A stretch of DNA of 64,000 nt from Sulfopaludibacter sp035606355 (GCA_035606355.1 DATNFO010000003.1:1-64000), one strand, 5' to 3'; numbered from the stretch's first letter, positions 14,968-24,295 are shown. Notes: generated by a model not told the origin, from the letters alone. Translations and numbers: made by a program.

Positions 14968-16866
14968 TTACTTCCCGCCCGCGATCGCGCGATACAGTGC
15001 GCGGTTCTTATCCGCCGACGAATGGTCGCCCTGCCGGTCTTCCACCTGAGCTCTCAACTGATACACGCGCGGAAAGTACATCGGGAAATATACCGGCACC
15101 AGCTCTCCGATCGCCGACGGCGGGATTACCGCCTGGCCCAATAGCTGACCGGCTTCCGGCGCGCGGCCGGTCTCCGCATAGCACCAGCCCAGCAGCACGT
15201 TGATCCCCTCGCCCGCGCCCGTGCCGTTGTTCTCATACACGGCCCGCAACAGCTCGCCCGCCGGCGCGTACTGCTTGTCCAGCATCAGCGCATATGCCGT
15301 CATCTCATCGCGCAGCACTTGCTGGGCGGGATTGCGGAACAGTTGCGCGGCTCGCTGTTTCCACTCCGGCGGCGCAGCGGTCGGCTGCGCCAGAAAGCGC
15401 ACCAGAATCGCGTTGCCCGCCGAGTTGGGGCCGGACAGCGCCCCCGCTTTTTGCACCAGTTGATTGGCCGCGTCGCGATCTCCCGAGAGCAAGCTCCACA
15501 TGCCGAGTTCCGAGTAGGCGCGCGAAGCCAGCTCGCGACCCGGGCCGCTCTCATTGGCCTTCGCGAAACTCGCAAGCTCGGCATACGCATCCTGATGGCG
15601 TCCCGTGATCCACAACCACTCCGCCGCCGACTGCGGCGCCGTGGCATCGTGCGCCGCACTCCGCGCGTCCACGAATTGCTTTGCCAGCTCATTGGCGTGC
15701 GCGATATCGCCGGCCATCAGGCGCGACACCGCCGCTTTCATCAGATCGGCACCGCCGAGAAATGTTGCGTCCTTCTGATACGCCGCGAGATAGGACTTGG
15801 TGGCGTCATCGATGCGCCCGGCGATCAGCTCGACATCGCCGGTCGAATCGACCGGATTCGAATTCTTCGGCTGGAGTTCCGCGTATTTGCGCAGCGTGGC
15901 CAGCGCCAACTCCAGATTTCCGGCGTATGCCGCCGCATACCCGAGCTGGTTCATCACGTTCACGTCGTTGGGCTCGATGGCGAGCACTTTCTGATATGCC
16001 GTCACGGTGCGCGGATACTGCCGCAGCGCATAGGACAGCTCGCCCAGAGAGCGCCAGGTTTCCGGATCTCCCGGCGCGGCCTTCACCGCCGCTTCCAGCG
16101 CGCGCAGGCGGCCCGCATTGTCGCCACGGAGCGTGGAGCGTTCGAGCTCGATGCGCGCGGCCTCGATCGGCGACTTCGCATGCGCGCCATCCAGCACGGC
16201 CAGGGCGCCGGCGCGATCCTGCTGCTGCAGCTTCGCCGAAGCGAGCATCAGGTATGCCGGGCCGAACCCAGGGTCCGATGCAATGGCTTTCTGCGCCAGG
16301 GGCGCCGCCGCGGCATTCGGCAATTCCAGCGCTGTAATGTAGTCGTTCAGTGCGGCCGCGTTGGCCGTTCCATAGTCGCCCGCGTGCGGCGATATGTCAT
16401 GCGCCAGACGCCCGGCAGCCTGCGCGACTTCGCCCGCGGGCGCCTGCGTCTCCAGCACCTTCACCGTCTTTTGGGTGCGGGGATCCTGTAGCGTAAGGCG
16501 CGCGTGCACCGTACCCTGGCGAACGAAGTAATCGCCATAGCCCATCAGCGTGGCTCCCAGGGCGAGCGCCGCCGTCCGCTCGGTAGAAATCCCCGGCGCC
16601 GTCACCGGGCGCGCGCCGAGAGAGCGATCGATGTTATGCAGACGGGAAGAAGGGATGGCGTAGAGGTCGGGCGCAGCCGCAAGATCGGCGGAGATGACTT
16701 CGCTGAAGGCGCGACCCATCCAATCAGTAGAACGGTCCGGGCCGAGATTCTCGAAGCGGAGAATGGCTACGCGTTCAAATGCCGGCCGCGCGCCTTGCCG
16801 CGAGCAGCCGGCCAATGCACTAATAACGACAAGCAGAAAACTGAACCGTATTCGCCTACAGGACAC
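14968..16866 (-). CDS. Secreted TPR lipoprotein
   Basis: A lipobox (LVVISALAGC) marks a lipoprotein signal peptide. An ATG frame begins at 16920, but the GTG at 16866, after GGAG and overlapping the upstream stop, gives a normal-length signal, so it is preferred. Residues after the Cys form a TolB-N/CsgG-like alpha/beta part (VAILRFENLGPDRSTDWMG), followed by many TPR-like helix pairs to the C-terminus (e.g. ALRQYPRTVTAYQKVLAIEP). Probably a periplasmic or outer-membrane scaffold. It shares an operon with the upstream TPR gene and begins just outside the prophage scar. Confidence 0.75.
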   Translation of the reverse strand: MSCRRIRFSFLLVVISALAGCSRQGARPAFERVAILRFENLGPDRSTDWMGRAFSEVISADLAAAPDLYAIPSSRLHNIDRSLGARPVTAPGISTERTAALALGATLMGYGDYFVRQGTVHARLTLQDPRTQKTVKVLETQAPAGEVAQAAGRLAHDISPHAGDYGTANAAALNDYITALELPNAAAAPLAQKAIASDPGFGPAYLMLASAKLQQQDRAGALAVLDGAHAKSPIEAARIELERSTLRGDNAGRLRALEAAVKAAPGDPETWRSLGELSYALRQYPRTVTAYQKVLAIEPNDVNVMNQLGYAAAYAGNLELALATLRKYAELQPKNSNPVDSTGDVELIAGRIDDATKSYLAAYQKDATFLGGADLMKAAVSRLMAGDIAHANELAKQFVDARSAAHDATAPQSAAEWLWITGRHQDAYAELASFAKANESGPGRELASRAYSELGMWSLLSGDRDAANQLVQKAGALSGPNSAGNAILVRFLAQPTAAPPEWKQRAAQLFRNPAQQVLRDEMTAYALMLDKQYAPAGELLRAVYENNGTGAGEGINVLLGWCYAETGRAPEAGQLLGQAVIPPSAIGELVPVYFPMYFPRVYQLRAQVEDRQGDHSSADKNRALYRAIAGGK

Positions 16867-17644
16867 GCGGCTCCACGGCGAGCAGTTTCTTGAATTCGGG
16901 AAGGTCGCGTATTCCGGCAAACTCCGGGTCTTTCACCAGCTTCTCTTTGTCCTTGAAGCCTTCTTCCAGCGCCTTCCGCAAGTACTGCAGCGCCAGATCG
17001 TTGTTGCCGTTCTTGGCGTACAGCCGCGCGACGAAGTAATGATACTTGGCGCGCTCCAGCACGTTGTGCTCCTCCAGCATGACGCCGAAGTTGCTGTGGT
17101 GCTCGAAGACCTGCGGGTCCAGTTTCAGGGCTTCCTGATAGGAGTCGTTGGCCTTCTCGTAGTTCTTGCGCGCAAACCAGGCTGTCCCCAGATTCATGTA
17201 AATGGATGCCGAGCGAGGCTGGTCCGGAGCGATCTTGAGCGCCTTGGAGTACCAGCTGATGGCGCGCCGGTAACTGTGCGTCGCGTAATAGATGGTGCCC
17301 AGATTGTTGAGCGCCTCAACGTAATCCGGCTTCAGCTTGATCGCCTGCTCATACGACTTTTTCGCGTTGTTGAGCTGGATCAGCTGGTGGTAGGCGATGC
17401 CCTCTTTGTTCCACAAAACCGGGTCTTTGGGCGAACCTTCCCGGAAGGTGTCGATGGCCTCGCGATACATCTTGCGAGCCATCAGAATATCGCCGCGTTG
17501 TTCGATGGTGAGCGGCACGGGCAGAAAGCCCGGCGTTGTTTGAGCCGTGGGAACGGAAGTGCGGGTCCCATCCAGCATCGCGTTCCCCGTTTGTGCGAGC
17601 GCGATCGAGGTGATGAGGCCGGCCGCAATAACCTTGAGAATCAT
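16856..17644 (-). CDS. Secreted TPR protein
   Basis: A signal peptide (MILKVIAAGLITSIALAQ) precedes four or more TPR units, such as ALNNLGTIYYATHSYRRAISWY and ANDSYQEALKLDP. The C-terminal DPEFAGIRDLPEFKKLL segment is common at the end of TPR proteins. A strong ribosome site AGGGGG precedes the ATG by five bases. It is followed by the TPR lipoprotein gene with a short overlap, so the two are probably one unit. The partner is unknown. Confidence 0.8.
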   Translation of the reverse strand: MILKVIAAGLITSIALAQTGNAMLDGTRTSVPTAQTTPGFLPVPLTIEQRGDILMARKMYREAIDTFREGSPKDPVLWNKEGIAYHQLIQLNNAKKSYEQAIKLKPDYVEALNNLGTIYYATHSYRRAISWYSKALKIAPDQPRSASIYMNLGTAWFARKNYEKANDSYQEALKLDPQVFEHHSNFGVMLEEHNVLERAKYHYFVARLYAKNGNNDLALQYLRKALEEGFKDKEKLVKDPEFAGIRDLPEFKKLLAVEPRVL

Positions 17645-17670
17645 GCAGGCCCCCTATGTGAAATATGGTA

Positions 17671-17692
17671 GGACAGGCGAACGCCCCTGTCC
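17671..17692. terminator. Hairpin between methyltransferase and TPR genes
   Basis: GGACAGG (17671-17677) and CCTGTCC (17686-17692) form a perfect 7-bp stem with an 8-base loop. It lies after the stop of the leftward methyltransferase gene. There is no T-run, so termination is possible but unproven. Confidence 0.35.
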
Positions 17693-17737
17693 AGTCCACC
17701 CTGGTTAGGGGGCGGAAGGCTCCCGGGCCACGCGCAG

Positions 17738-18421
17738 CTACACTGGCTTTCGACCCATGGCGCAGATCCAGTTTTTTCGCGATACGTGCTTGGTAACAAC
17801 GTCCGTGAATCCGGCCTTGACCAAAAGCTCGCGATGCTCCTCGTCGCTGAGGAACGCGGCGCGCAGCAACGGCATGATGATGCCGTACACGAATCGGAAC
17901 GGGCCGCCGCGGTACGTTTCCGCGATTAATACCAACGTTCCGCCGGGCTTGAGCGTCCTCAGAATCTCCCGCACGTTGGCCGGCAGGTCGGGCCAATAGT
18001 AGTGCGTCTCCACGGCGGTAACAACGTCGAACGTGCGATCCGGAAACGGCAATGCAGCCACCGAAGCCTGGCCCAGGCGAACTCGCCCGGCCTTTACGTC
18101 CGCAGCGTTTGTCTCTCGGGAGACCGCGATGCTGGCTGCCGAGTAGTCCACTCCAACGATCTCGCCTTCCGGCGCCAGGCCCACGAGTCTCTGGATCGTC
18201 CTCCCGCCACCGCAGCCGATATCCAGCGTCACTGCATTCTTCGGCACGATCACCTGCTGCAGGCCCCACTCAGTCATCTTAGAGTGACTCTGATTCATCG
18301 CGCGTACGAGATACCTGCCAAGAGGACCGCTGGGTTTCCGAACTTGCCGGAAAAGCCAGAGGACCACGCCGAACACCAGTGCGACCCGGAGTAGCCGGAG
18401 GATCGTATCACTTGGCGGCAT
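17738..18421 (-). CDS. Class I SAM-dependent methyltransferase, membrane-anchored
   Basis: The product starts MPPSDTILRLLRVALVFGVV, an N-terminal membrane segment, then a methyltransferase domain with motif I TLDIGCGGGRTI, acidic loop GVDYS and the post-motif FDVVTAVETHYYWPDL. The UbiE/Methyltransf_11-like domain predicts methylation of a small molecule or lipid. The ATG at 18421 lies inside the 3' end of the YCII-like gene (14-base overlap), so it is translationally coupled; an upstream in-frame start at 18496 is less likely. Substrate unknown. Confidence 0.8.
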   Translation of the reverse strand: MPPSDTILRLLRVALVFGVVLWLFRQVRKPSGPLGRYLVRAMNQSHSKMTEWGLQQVIVPKNAVTLDIGCGGGRTIQRLVGLAPEGEIVGVDYSAASIAVSRETNAADVKAGRVRLGQASVAALPFPDRTFDVVTAVETHYYWPDLPANVREILRTLKPGGTLVLIAETYRGGPFRFVYGIIMPLLRAAFLSDEEHRELLVKAGFTDVVTKHVSRKNWICAMGRKPV

Positions 18422-18812
18422 GGAACGGGCTCTTTCCGGTCGCGGCGTCGAAACCGAGATCAAACGGCCGGATCCACTCCACCGCCAGAACGCCACTCAA
18501 CACGCCCGGGTCGTGTTCGGCGATCGCCCGCACCTCCGCTTCGTCTTTTCCGTTGTATAGGATCAGTCCGCCTGAGTCGTCCAGAAAAGCTCCTGCCAAC
18601 TGAAGTGCGCCCTTCGTCATCTGCTCCTGCAAGTACCGCCCGTGATTTCCCAGCGCCTGCTCACTGACCGGCTTTCCGGCCGCCCACTTCGGCCCGCGCT
18701 TCACCAGCACCACATATTGTTTCGAAGGGGGCCGGCTCTGCGCCAGCAAACACCCCGCCACGGCCAAAGCAGCAACAATTGCAGCCGCACGCACAATTCG
18801 GGAAAACAACAT
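18408..18812 (-). CDS. Exported YCII-related protein
   Basis: A hydrophobic signal (IVRAAAIVAALAVAGC) that may be a lipobox is followed by a YCII-type ferredoxin-like domain (YVVLVKRGPKW; NHGRYLQEQMTKGALQLAGAF; VEWIRPFDLGF). YCII domains are small dimeric barrels, often of unknown role. The 3' end overlaps the methyltransferase start, suggesting the two act together. An exported YCII protein is somewhat unusual, since most are cytosolic. Confidence 0.7.
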   Translation of the reverse strand: MLFSRIVRAAAIVAALAVAGCLLAQSRPPSKQYVVLVKRGPKWAAGKPVSEQALGNHGRYLQEQMTKGALQLAGAFLDDSGGLILYNGKDEAEVRAIAEHDPGVLSGVLAVEWIRPFDLGFDAATGKSPFHAAK

Positions 18813-18892
18813 CCCCTCACTTTACCTGTTTCGGGAGCCCCATTGGGCTATCCAATTAAGAATGGGACAGGTATACGATTCGGAGTAGGAGT

Positions 18893-19633
18893 ATGCGGTC
18901 AATTGCGTTTTATATATCGGCTGTTTGCTGGATGCAAACGCCGCTGGCGGCTGCCGGTCTTGTAATTGCGAACTCGCCGGTTCCGGGTGTAGTTTTGGCG
19001 GCGGCTACCGCTCCAGGCGAAGCACAGCCCCTGAACTATGAAGCGTGGCGACCATTTGCAGTCGTGCTCACGAACCAAAGTGCTGAAAACATCGCCGCGA
19101 TTGCTTTGCGTTGGACCGCAACCGACAAAGCCGGTACGGTCACGCAGCACGTACTCACCCGATCGCTGTTTGACCGCTCTCAACAAATCCGTCCCGGGCA
19201 CAGCGTTCTGGCCGGCCCCATGTGGTTGCTCTCCCCGCCGGTGACCGTAAATTCAGAAGCGCTCCCGCTGGCGGATTCATCGCTGCAGCGGTTGCAAAGC
19301 GCGGACACTGTAACCGTCGCACTTGACGGTATCGTATTCTCCTCGGGGCAGTTTGTCGGGCCTGATACAGAGCATGAGTTAGAGGCCTTCCAGGCAATCG
19401 GCGATGCCCGGAACGTCGATGCCACTGTGATGGAAATGCAGGCTGCGGGCAAGACGGCTGCGGCGATCGTCGAGTGGTTGCAGTCGATCTCCAGTCAGGC
19501 TGTCCCCGCCGGGGCCGCACGGATTCGAGCAGCCAGAATGCTACTCCGCGTTTATAACAACAACGGCGAGGCGGCCCTCATCAAAGCCGCACAGCGCCAG
19601 CTTGACCAGCCGTTCATCGCCGTCAGGAGATGA
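18893..19633 (+). CDS. Secreted hypothetical protein
   Basis: The 246-residue protein starts with a probable signal peptide ending near AAAG, followed by a beta-rich region (FAVVLTNQSAENIAAIALRW) like an immunoglobulin-type domain. The C-terminal part is helical (VEWLQSISSQAVPAGAARI). GGAG lies eight bases before the ATG. It is a single rightward gene between leftward genes. No family recognised. Confidence 0.6.
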   Translation: MRSIAFYISAVCWMQTPLAAAGLVIANSPVPGVVLAAATAPGEAQPLNYEAWRPFAVVLTNQSAENIAAIALRWTATDKAGTVTQHVLTRSLFDRSQQIRPGHSVLAGPMWLLSPPVTVNSEALPLADSSLQRLQSADTVTVALDGIVFSSGQFVGPDTEHELEAFQAIGDARNVDATVMEMQAAGKTAAAIVEWLQSISSQAVPAGAARIRAARMLLRVYNNNGEAALIKAAQRQLDQPFIAVRR

Positions 19634-19639
19634 GTGTGG

Positions 19640-19865
19640 TGCTTGTGAAGAAATCCGGCCGTTGTTCTCTCGTCGCACTCCATTCGCCTTCTCGATGCAC
19701 CTTTTACCGCTAGGGAATCAACCACATACGGAGCCGTGACCGTTAGGGAGCGGTAAAAGGTGCCGGGGATTCGAGTGCGTTTGAATGCGGCAAAAAAGCA
19801 ATTCGATATTATTTCGCAAGCGCGTAAGGGAGCGGTAAAAGGTGCCGGCGATTCGAGTGATCCGT
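19640..19865. repeat. Dispersed repeat locus 1 (65-75 nt units, inverted)
   Basis: One forward unit (about 19643-19711, AAATCCGGCCGTTGTTCTC ... TTTTACCGCT) and two reverse units (from 19749 and 19830, both beginning AGCGGTAAAAGGTGCCGG) surround a remnant of a hairpin right arm (ACGGAGCCGTGACCGTTAG). Closely related units form the larger locus at 40.3 kb. It fills the gap between two convergent genes and has no convincing coding frame. Confidence 0.85.
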
Positions 19866-19873
19866 CAAAAAGA

Positions 19874-22429
19874 CTACTTAAACACCCGGAGCAGCCGATT
19901 TAAGATGCCCTTCTTCTGCTCGGACTTCTTCTGCTGCTCGGGAGCCACGGCCGGCTGCGCCGGACCATCGGGAGCGATCTGCCGCGCCGCGCGGCGCGCA
20001 ACCGGATCCGAAGGAGCAGCCGGAGCCGCGTCCTGCGGCGCCGTGTCCCACCCTGCAATATTCGTAATGTTTTTGCCATTGCCGCCATGCAGCGGACAAG
20101 TGCCCACGGGCTCGGTGCCGGCGATGTAGACTTCCGGACGCGTCTTGGGACACGCCGGAGTGGCCGGCATGCCCGACATCGGGTCGATATCGATGGTGAC
20201 GATTCCGTCGGGCGCTTTGAACGGCTTGGTGTCGCGATATTCCCGGTAGTCCAGCGCGCGCTTCATGAACTCGGCCCAGATCGGGGCTGCGGAATGCGCG
20301 CCTTCCAGGTTCAATTCGCGATTGTCGTCAAAACCCACCCAAACGACGCACAGCAGTTCGGACGTGTAGCCGGCAAACCAGCCATCGTGCGATGTTCCGG
20401 TCTTGCCCGCCGCCGGAACGTTGAAGTTGTAGCGAGCGCGAACGCCCGCCGCGGTTCCACTGCGCAGCACTTCTTCCATCAGGCTGGTCATCAGGTAAGC
20501 CACGCGCGGATCCAACTCGGACTTTTTCTGCTCGCCTTTTTCGTTGTAGAGAATCTTCCCGTTCTGCGCGCGCACCATCTTCAAAAACGTGGGCTTGATG
20601 TAGTCGCCGCCGTTTGCAAACAGCGTGTATGCGCCAGCGGCTTCGAGCGGCGTAATTTCGTACGCGCCCAGCGCCACGGCCGGGGTCGGCTGAATCTTGT
20701 AATTCATGCCAGCGCGGTTGGCCATCTTCACAACGTTGTCATAGCCCACCATCTCGGCCACTTTCACGGTAGCGACGTTTAAGGAATGCGCGAGCGCCTC
20801 GCGCAGCGTCACGTTGCCGTAGAACTTGTGCTCGAAGTTGCTGGGTTCGTACGGCCGCCCGTCGAACCAGAAGGTGGTCGGTTCGTCGTTGACGATGGTG
20901 CTCGGGGTGATGATGCGGTTGCCGCCCTGCACCGCCGTATCCAGCGCCGTGGCATATACGAAGGGCTTGAAGATCGAACCCGGCTGCCGCTTCGCGAGCA
21001 CGTGATTCAACTGGCTGGCTCCGTAGTTGCGCCCGCCCACCAGAGCCTTTACCTCACCGGTGTGCGGATCGATCGCCACCAGCGCCACCTGCGCCTGCGG
21101 GATCGCCTGACCCTTGAAGCGCTTCTGTTTCTTGATCTGGTCGTCCACCAGTTGCATGCCGCTGATTACAGCCTCGGCCGCAGCCCGCTGCAGGTGCATA
21201 TCGAGGGTCGTATAGATGCGCGAGGCGCTCGACTGCGTGTCGGTGTCCTGAAGCTTGGTTTGAATGGTGTCGTTGACGAGGTCGACGAAATACGGCGCTT
21301 CGAGGGACTGCGAGACGCCCTTCGGCGTGACGATGGGTGCGTCTTCGGCCAGCGCGTAATCACGGTCGTTGACATAGCCGTTGGTGCGCATCAGGCTGAG
21401 GACGATGTTGCGGCGCTCTTTGGTGCGGTCGGGATGGCGGTAGGGATCGTAGTGCGCCGGGTTCTGAATCATGCCGGCGAGTTCCGCGGCTTCGGGCACC
21501 GTAATCTGGCTCAGATCTTTGCCGAGATACGCTTCGGACGCCTCGCCGAAACCGTGTATGCGGAAACTGCCGCGCGACCCCAGGTAGATATCGTTGGCGT
21601 AATACTCGAAGATCTGCTGCTTGGTGAGCTTTTGCTCGAGTTGCAGCGTGATGATGGTTTCGGCCAGCTTCCGCTTCCACGACTTGTCCTGGTAAAGCCA
21701 GAACATGCGCGCAAGCTGCATGCTGAGGGTGGAGGCGCCCTGGTCTTTGCGCCCTTCCTTCAGGTCCACGTACATCGCTTTGACGATGCGTATGGGGTCA
21801 AAGCCCGAATGCTGGAAGAAGCGTTTGTCTTCGGCCGAGGTCACGGCTTCCACCAGCACGTGCGGCAGATCCTGGAATTTTACGTAGCGGCGCTTCTCGC
21901 GGCCTGCGCCCGAAACGTTGGTAATGAGCTGCGGCTCGAGCTGGTACTCATTGCGCGCGGTGTTGTCCTGTAGCGAAACGATTTGCGCGATCTTTGCCGT
22001 GTTGAACTTGATCAGCCCCGCTTCCTGATCGAAATAAGAATCGGGTCCGGGAAAGATCTCGATGGAGTTGGGATGCAGGCTGAAATAGCCCACGGGATTG
22101 CCGCGCGACTCGCTATATCCGGAGCGGCGCAACTGAGCGGCAACGCCTTCCGGGGTTCCCGCGTCTCCCACGGCGACCGTCTCAGGGGCCGAAAAAATCT
22201 TGGAGGCATTCGGATAGGGGCCGTTGCGCAGTTTTTCGTCAATGACGTGGGAGTACTTGGAGTAGAAGTAGAGGAAGACGCCGAGGAAGACAATGATGAA
22301 GAGGGCCGAGGCTGCGATGGCAATCCGGCCCGCGGGGCTCAGGAAGATGCGGGCCAGCCGCGATCCCTTAGGGATGCGGACCTTGACCTGCTTATCCGCT
22401 GAGCGGGGCTTGGTTTCCGTTTTGGGCAC
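19874..22429 (-). CDS. Bifunctional penicillin-binding protein, PBP1A/1B type
   Basis: This enzyme polymerises and cross-links peptidoglycan at the inner membrane. It has a cytoplasmic basic N-terminus and one membrane helix (residues 36-57), then a UB2H-like region (about 70-165). The GT51 glycosyltransferase has catalytic Glu200 (EDKRFFQHSGFD) and GASTLSMQLAR. The transpeptidase shows Ser485-x-x-Lys (GSIFKP), SLN at 549-551 and KTGTS at 676-680. The C-terminal tail is Pro/Ala/Gln-rich. The length of 851 is normal. Confidence 0.93.
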   Translation of the reverse strand: MPKTETKPRSADKQVKVRIPKGSRLARIFLSPAGRIAIAASALFIIVFLGVFLYFYSKYSHVIDEKLRNGPYPNASKIFSAPETVAVGDAGTPEGVAAQLRRSGYSESRGNPVGYFSLHPNSIEIFPGPDSYFDQEAGLIKFNTAKIAQIVSLQDNTARNEYQLEPQLITNVSGAGREKRRYVKFQDLPHVLVEAVTSAEDKRFFQHSGFDPIRIVKAMYVDLKEGRKDQGASTLSMQLARMFWLYQDKSWKRKLAETIITLQLEQKLTKQQIFEYYANDIYLGSRGSFRIHGFGEASEAYLGKDLSQITVPEAAELAGMIQNPAHYDPYRHPDRTKERRNIVLSLMRTNGYVNDRDYALAEDAPIVTPKGVSQSLEAPYFVDLVNDTIQTKLQDTDTQSSASRIYTTLDMHLQRAAAEAVISGMQLVDDQIKKQKRFKGQAIPQAQVALVAIDPHTGEVKALVGGRNYGASQLNHVLAKRQPGSIFKPFVYATALDTAVQGGNRIITPSTIVNDEPTTFWFDGRPYEPSNFEHKFYGNVTLREALAHSLNVATVKVAEMVGYDNVVKMANRAGMNYKIQPTPAVALGAYEITPLEAAGAYTLFANGGDYIKPTFLKMVRAQNGKILYNEKGEQKKSELDPRVAYLMTSLMEEVLRSGTAAGVRARYNFNVPAAGKTGTSHDGWFAGYTSELLCVVWVGFDDNRELNLEGAHSAAPIWAEFMKRALDYREYRDTKPFKAPDGIVTIDIDPMSGMPATPACPKTRPEVYIAGTEPVGTCPLHGGNGKNITNIAGWDTAPQDAAPAAPSDPVARRAARQIAPDGPAQPAVAPEQQKKSEQKKGILNRLLRVFK

Positions 22430-22480
22430 TAACCCTCATTTTCGCACGCGGGCCGCCATTCGAATCAGAGGCAGCGTCAT

Positions 22481-22590
22481 TGAACTACAGAGATCCGGAG
22501 AACTGCTTGAGAACACAGAGAAAAACGGGGTCCGCGTTCTCTGTGCCCTCTGCTTTTTTCTCTGCGGTCTCTGTGGTTAAATTGCGATGC
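22481..22590. repeat. CACAGAG-type palindromic repeat, copy A
   Basis: Left arm includes GAGAACACAGAGAAAAACG and right arm CGTTCTCTGTGCCCTCTG, giving a long imperfect hairpin. The right end GGTCTCTGTGGTTAAATTGC matches the ends of the copies at 46.9 and 62 kb. It lies between the PBP gene and the gene at 22611. No reading frame looks real. Confidence 0.75.
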
Positions 22591-22610
22591 CGAGGGTGTC
22601 ACGGGAACCA

Positions 22611-23063
22611 CTATTCCTGCTCATCCTTGGCAGGCTCGAGTTCAGCCCATATATCATCCGAGTGGGGCGTCCATTCCGGAGTGGCCAAGCCCGAAATCTG
22701 TAGTTCTTCCGCTTTCAGGGTTCCGTGACCATAGGGGCAGATGTATTCAATCCGCGGCCTGCCCAGTTGCAGCATGCGACCCCAGGAGCCGGTCTCGACC
22801 GGCATCATCAGCTTGCGCAGGCAGACGCGGCACCGATAGCGTTGGTCGCGGATGATGAGGTAGAGCGCCCCGGCGCAGGCCAGGAACCAAATCATCAGTG
22901 CGGTGTCATAAGCAAAGTACTGGGAGATTCGGGCGAGCTGATCCGCAAGCTGTTCGTTCGTCACCACCTTCTCCGGGCGGACGATATCGACCACGAGAAA
23001 CCACTCGTACGCAATCCCGGCGGCCACCAACAGCTTCGCGGCAAAGTACGCCCAGTAGCGCAT
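22611..23063 (-). CDS. Membrane protein with C-terminal zinc-ribbon-like domain
   Basis: Two membrane helices (LLVAAGIAYEWFLVV; TALMIWFLACAGALYLII) are followed by a soluble domain with YRCRVCLRKLMMPV and YICPYGHGTL, which could hold a metal through Cys/His. The C-terminus is acidic. It is 51 bases downstream of nothing obviously related, with the proline dehydrogenase gene upstream. I do not recognise the family. Confidence 0.65.
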   Translation of the reverse strand: MRYWAYFAAKLLVAAGIAYEWFLVVDIVRPEKVVTNEQLADQLARISQYFAYDTALMIWFLACAGALYLIIRDQRYRCRVCLRKLMMPVETGSWGRMLQLGRPRIEYICPYGHGTLKAEELQISGLATPEWTPHSDDIWAELEPAKDEQE

Positions 23064-23114
23064 AATCTATAGACTCACTCGCCCCCGGATTAGTTTCCGG
23101 CGCCCGCACCCATT

Positions 23115-24023
23115 TCAGTGACGGAACATATTCCGCAGGATAAACAGAACATTGGCGGGCCGCTCCGCGAGACGACGCATGTAGTATGGATACCACGCTT
23201 CGCCAAACGGCACATACAGCCGCAGCCGGTATCCGTCGGCGACAAGACGCTTTTGCAGGTCGCGGCGGATGCCATAGAGCATCTGAAACTCGAAGCGGTC
23301 GGCCGCCACGTTCTTTTTTTTGGCGTAGGCGATGGTGGCCTCGATCATCTCCTCGTCGTGGGTGGCGATGGCCGGATAGGCGCCGCGATCGAGCAGCAAC
23401 TGCATCAGTTCGACGTAGTTCTTGTCGACGTCCGCTTTCTTGGGAAACGCGACGGCCGGCGGTTCCAGATAGGCGCCCTTGCACAGACGGACGCGAATGC
23501 CGCGCGCGCACAGATCCTCTACGTCTTTCCGGCTGCGATAGAGGTATGCCTGGATCACGACTCCGACCGCGTGATATTTCGCGTATAGATCCCGGACGAT
23601 ATCAAGCGTGCGATCCACGTACTCGCTGGATTCCATATCCACGCGAACGAATGCCTTGTGGGTGGCCGCGAGCGCGACCAACTGTTCCGCGTTGGCGCGG
23701 CATCCCTCGGTCGAAAGGTCCAGCCCGAATTGCGTAAGTTTTAAGGAGACGTTTCCTTCTATGCCGCTGCGCTCCATGGCCTCCAGCGTTTTGAGATAGG
23801 AGTCGCGCGCCTCGGCGGCTTCGTCGAGAGAGGTAACGCTCTCGCCGAGGTGGTCGAGGGTGACGGTAATGCCTTCGGTATTCAGCGCTTTGCAGACGGC
23901 AAGCGCGGCTTCGAGGGTTTCGCCGGCAACGAAACGGGTGGAAATCCTGCGGGCGGCGGCGGAGGTTTCCATCATCCGGCGTAACTGCTTCTGGCGGGAG
24001 AGAAACAGCAAGAACTTGCGCAC
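23115..24023 (-). CDS. Proline dehydrogenase (monofunctional)
   Basis: The FAD enzyme oxidises proline to pyrroline-5-carboxylate. The 302-residue barrel contains the family segments TLDHLGESV, VSLKLTQFGLD, RLCKGAYLEP, EFQMLYGIRRDLQ and the C-terminal YVPFGEAWYPYYMRRLAERP, with substrate- and flavin-contacting Arg residues. The length fits PutA-domain-only enzymes rather than fused PutA. No P5C dehydrogenase gene is nearby. Confidence 0.92.
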   Translation of the reverse strand: MRKFLLFLSRQKQLRRMMETSAAARRISTRFVAGETLEAALAVCKALNTEGITVTLDHLGESVTSLDEAAEARDSYLKTLEAMERSGIEGNVSLKLTQFGLDLSTEGCRANAEQLVALAATHKAFVRVDMESSEYVDRTLDIVRDLYAKYHAVGVVIQAYLYRSRKDVEDLCARGIRVRLCKGAYLEPPAVAFPKKADVDKNYVELMQLLLDRGAYPAIATHDEEMIEATIAYAKKKNVAADRFEFQMLYGIRRDLQKRLVADGYRLRLYVPFGEAWYPYYMRRLAERPANVLFILRNMFRH

Positions 24024-24064
24024 GAATTACAGACTAACACCACGCATGCTAGACTGCGCTTCAG

Positions 24065-24268
24065 GTGCGGGTAATCAAAGAAATAAACATAAAACCAGGA
24101 GAAATCCGCTGTCCCCGCTGCTATAGCACAGACCTGGTGCCGAGCCGTCCAAGAGGGCTTATGGATTCGATCATGCGGTTGGTCCGGCGCGTGCCGCGAC
24201 ACTGCCGCGTGTGCGAAAAGCGGTTTTATGTGCACGAAGCGGACCTGAGTAAGATCAGGCAGTTTTAA
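24065..24268 (+). CDS. Small zinc-ribbon protein
   Basis: A GTG-start frame of 67 residues with two Cys pairs: IRCPRCYSTDLVPS and HCRVCEKRFYV. The pairs would bind one zinc ion. The middle is basic (RLVRRVP). It is the only rightward gene in this stretch, divergent from the proline dehydrogenase, and is followed by a hairpin. Function unknown; nucleic-acid binding is possible. Confidence 0.65.
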   Translation: MRVIKEINIKPGEIRCPRCYSTDLVPSRPRGLMDSIMRLVRRVPRHCRVCEKRFYVHEADLSKIRQF

Positions 24269-24270
24269 GT

Positions 24271-24295
24271 GGCAACAGGAATCTTTCCTGTTGCC
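24271..24295. terminator. Covarying hairpin repeat, copy 1
   Basis: GGCAACAGGAA / TTCCTGTTGCC form a perfect 11-bp stem with a TCT loop just after the zinc-ribbon stop. A sequence-related hairpin with a compensated A:T to G:C pair lies at 59468-59490. There is no clear T-run; it may stabilise mRNA ends or terminate. Confidence 0.55.

Noticed and set aside
23081..23095. Shared TCGCCCCCGGATTAG at 23.1 kb and 59.5 kb
   Set aside because: The 15-base identity near two gene ends may be a remnant of a repeat, but it is too short and has only two copies in view.
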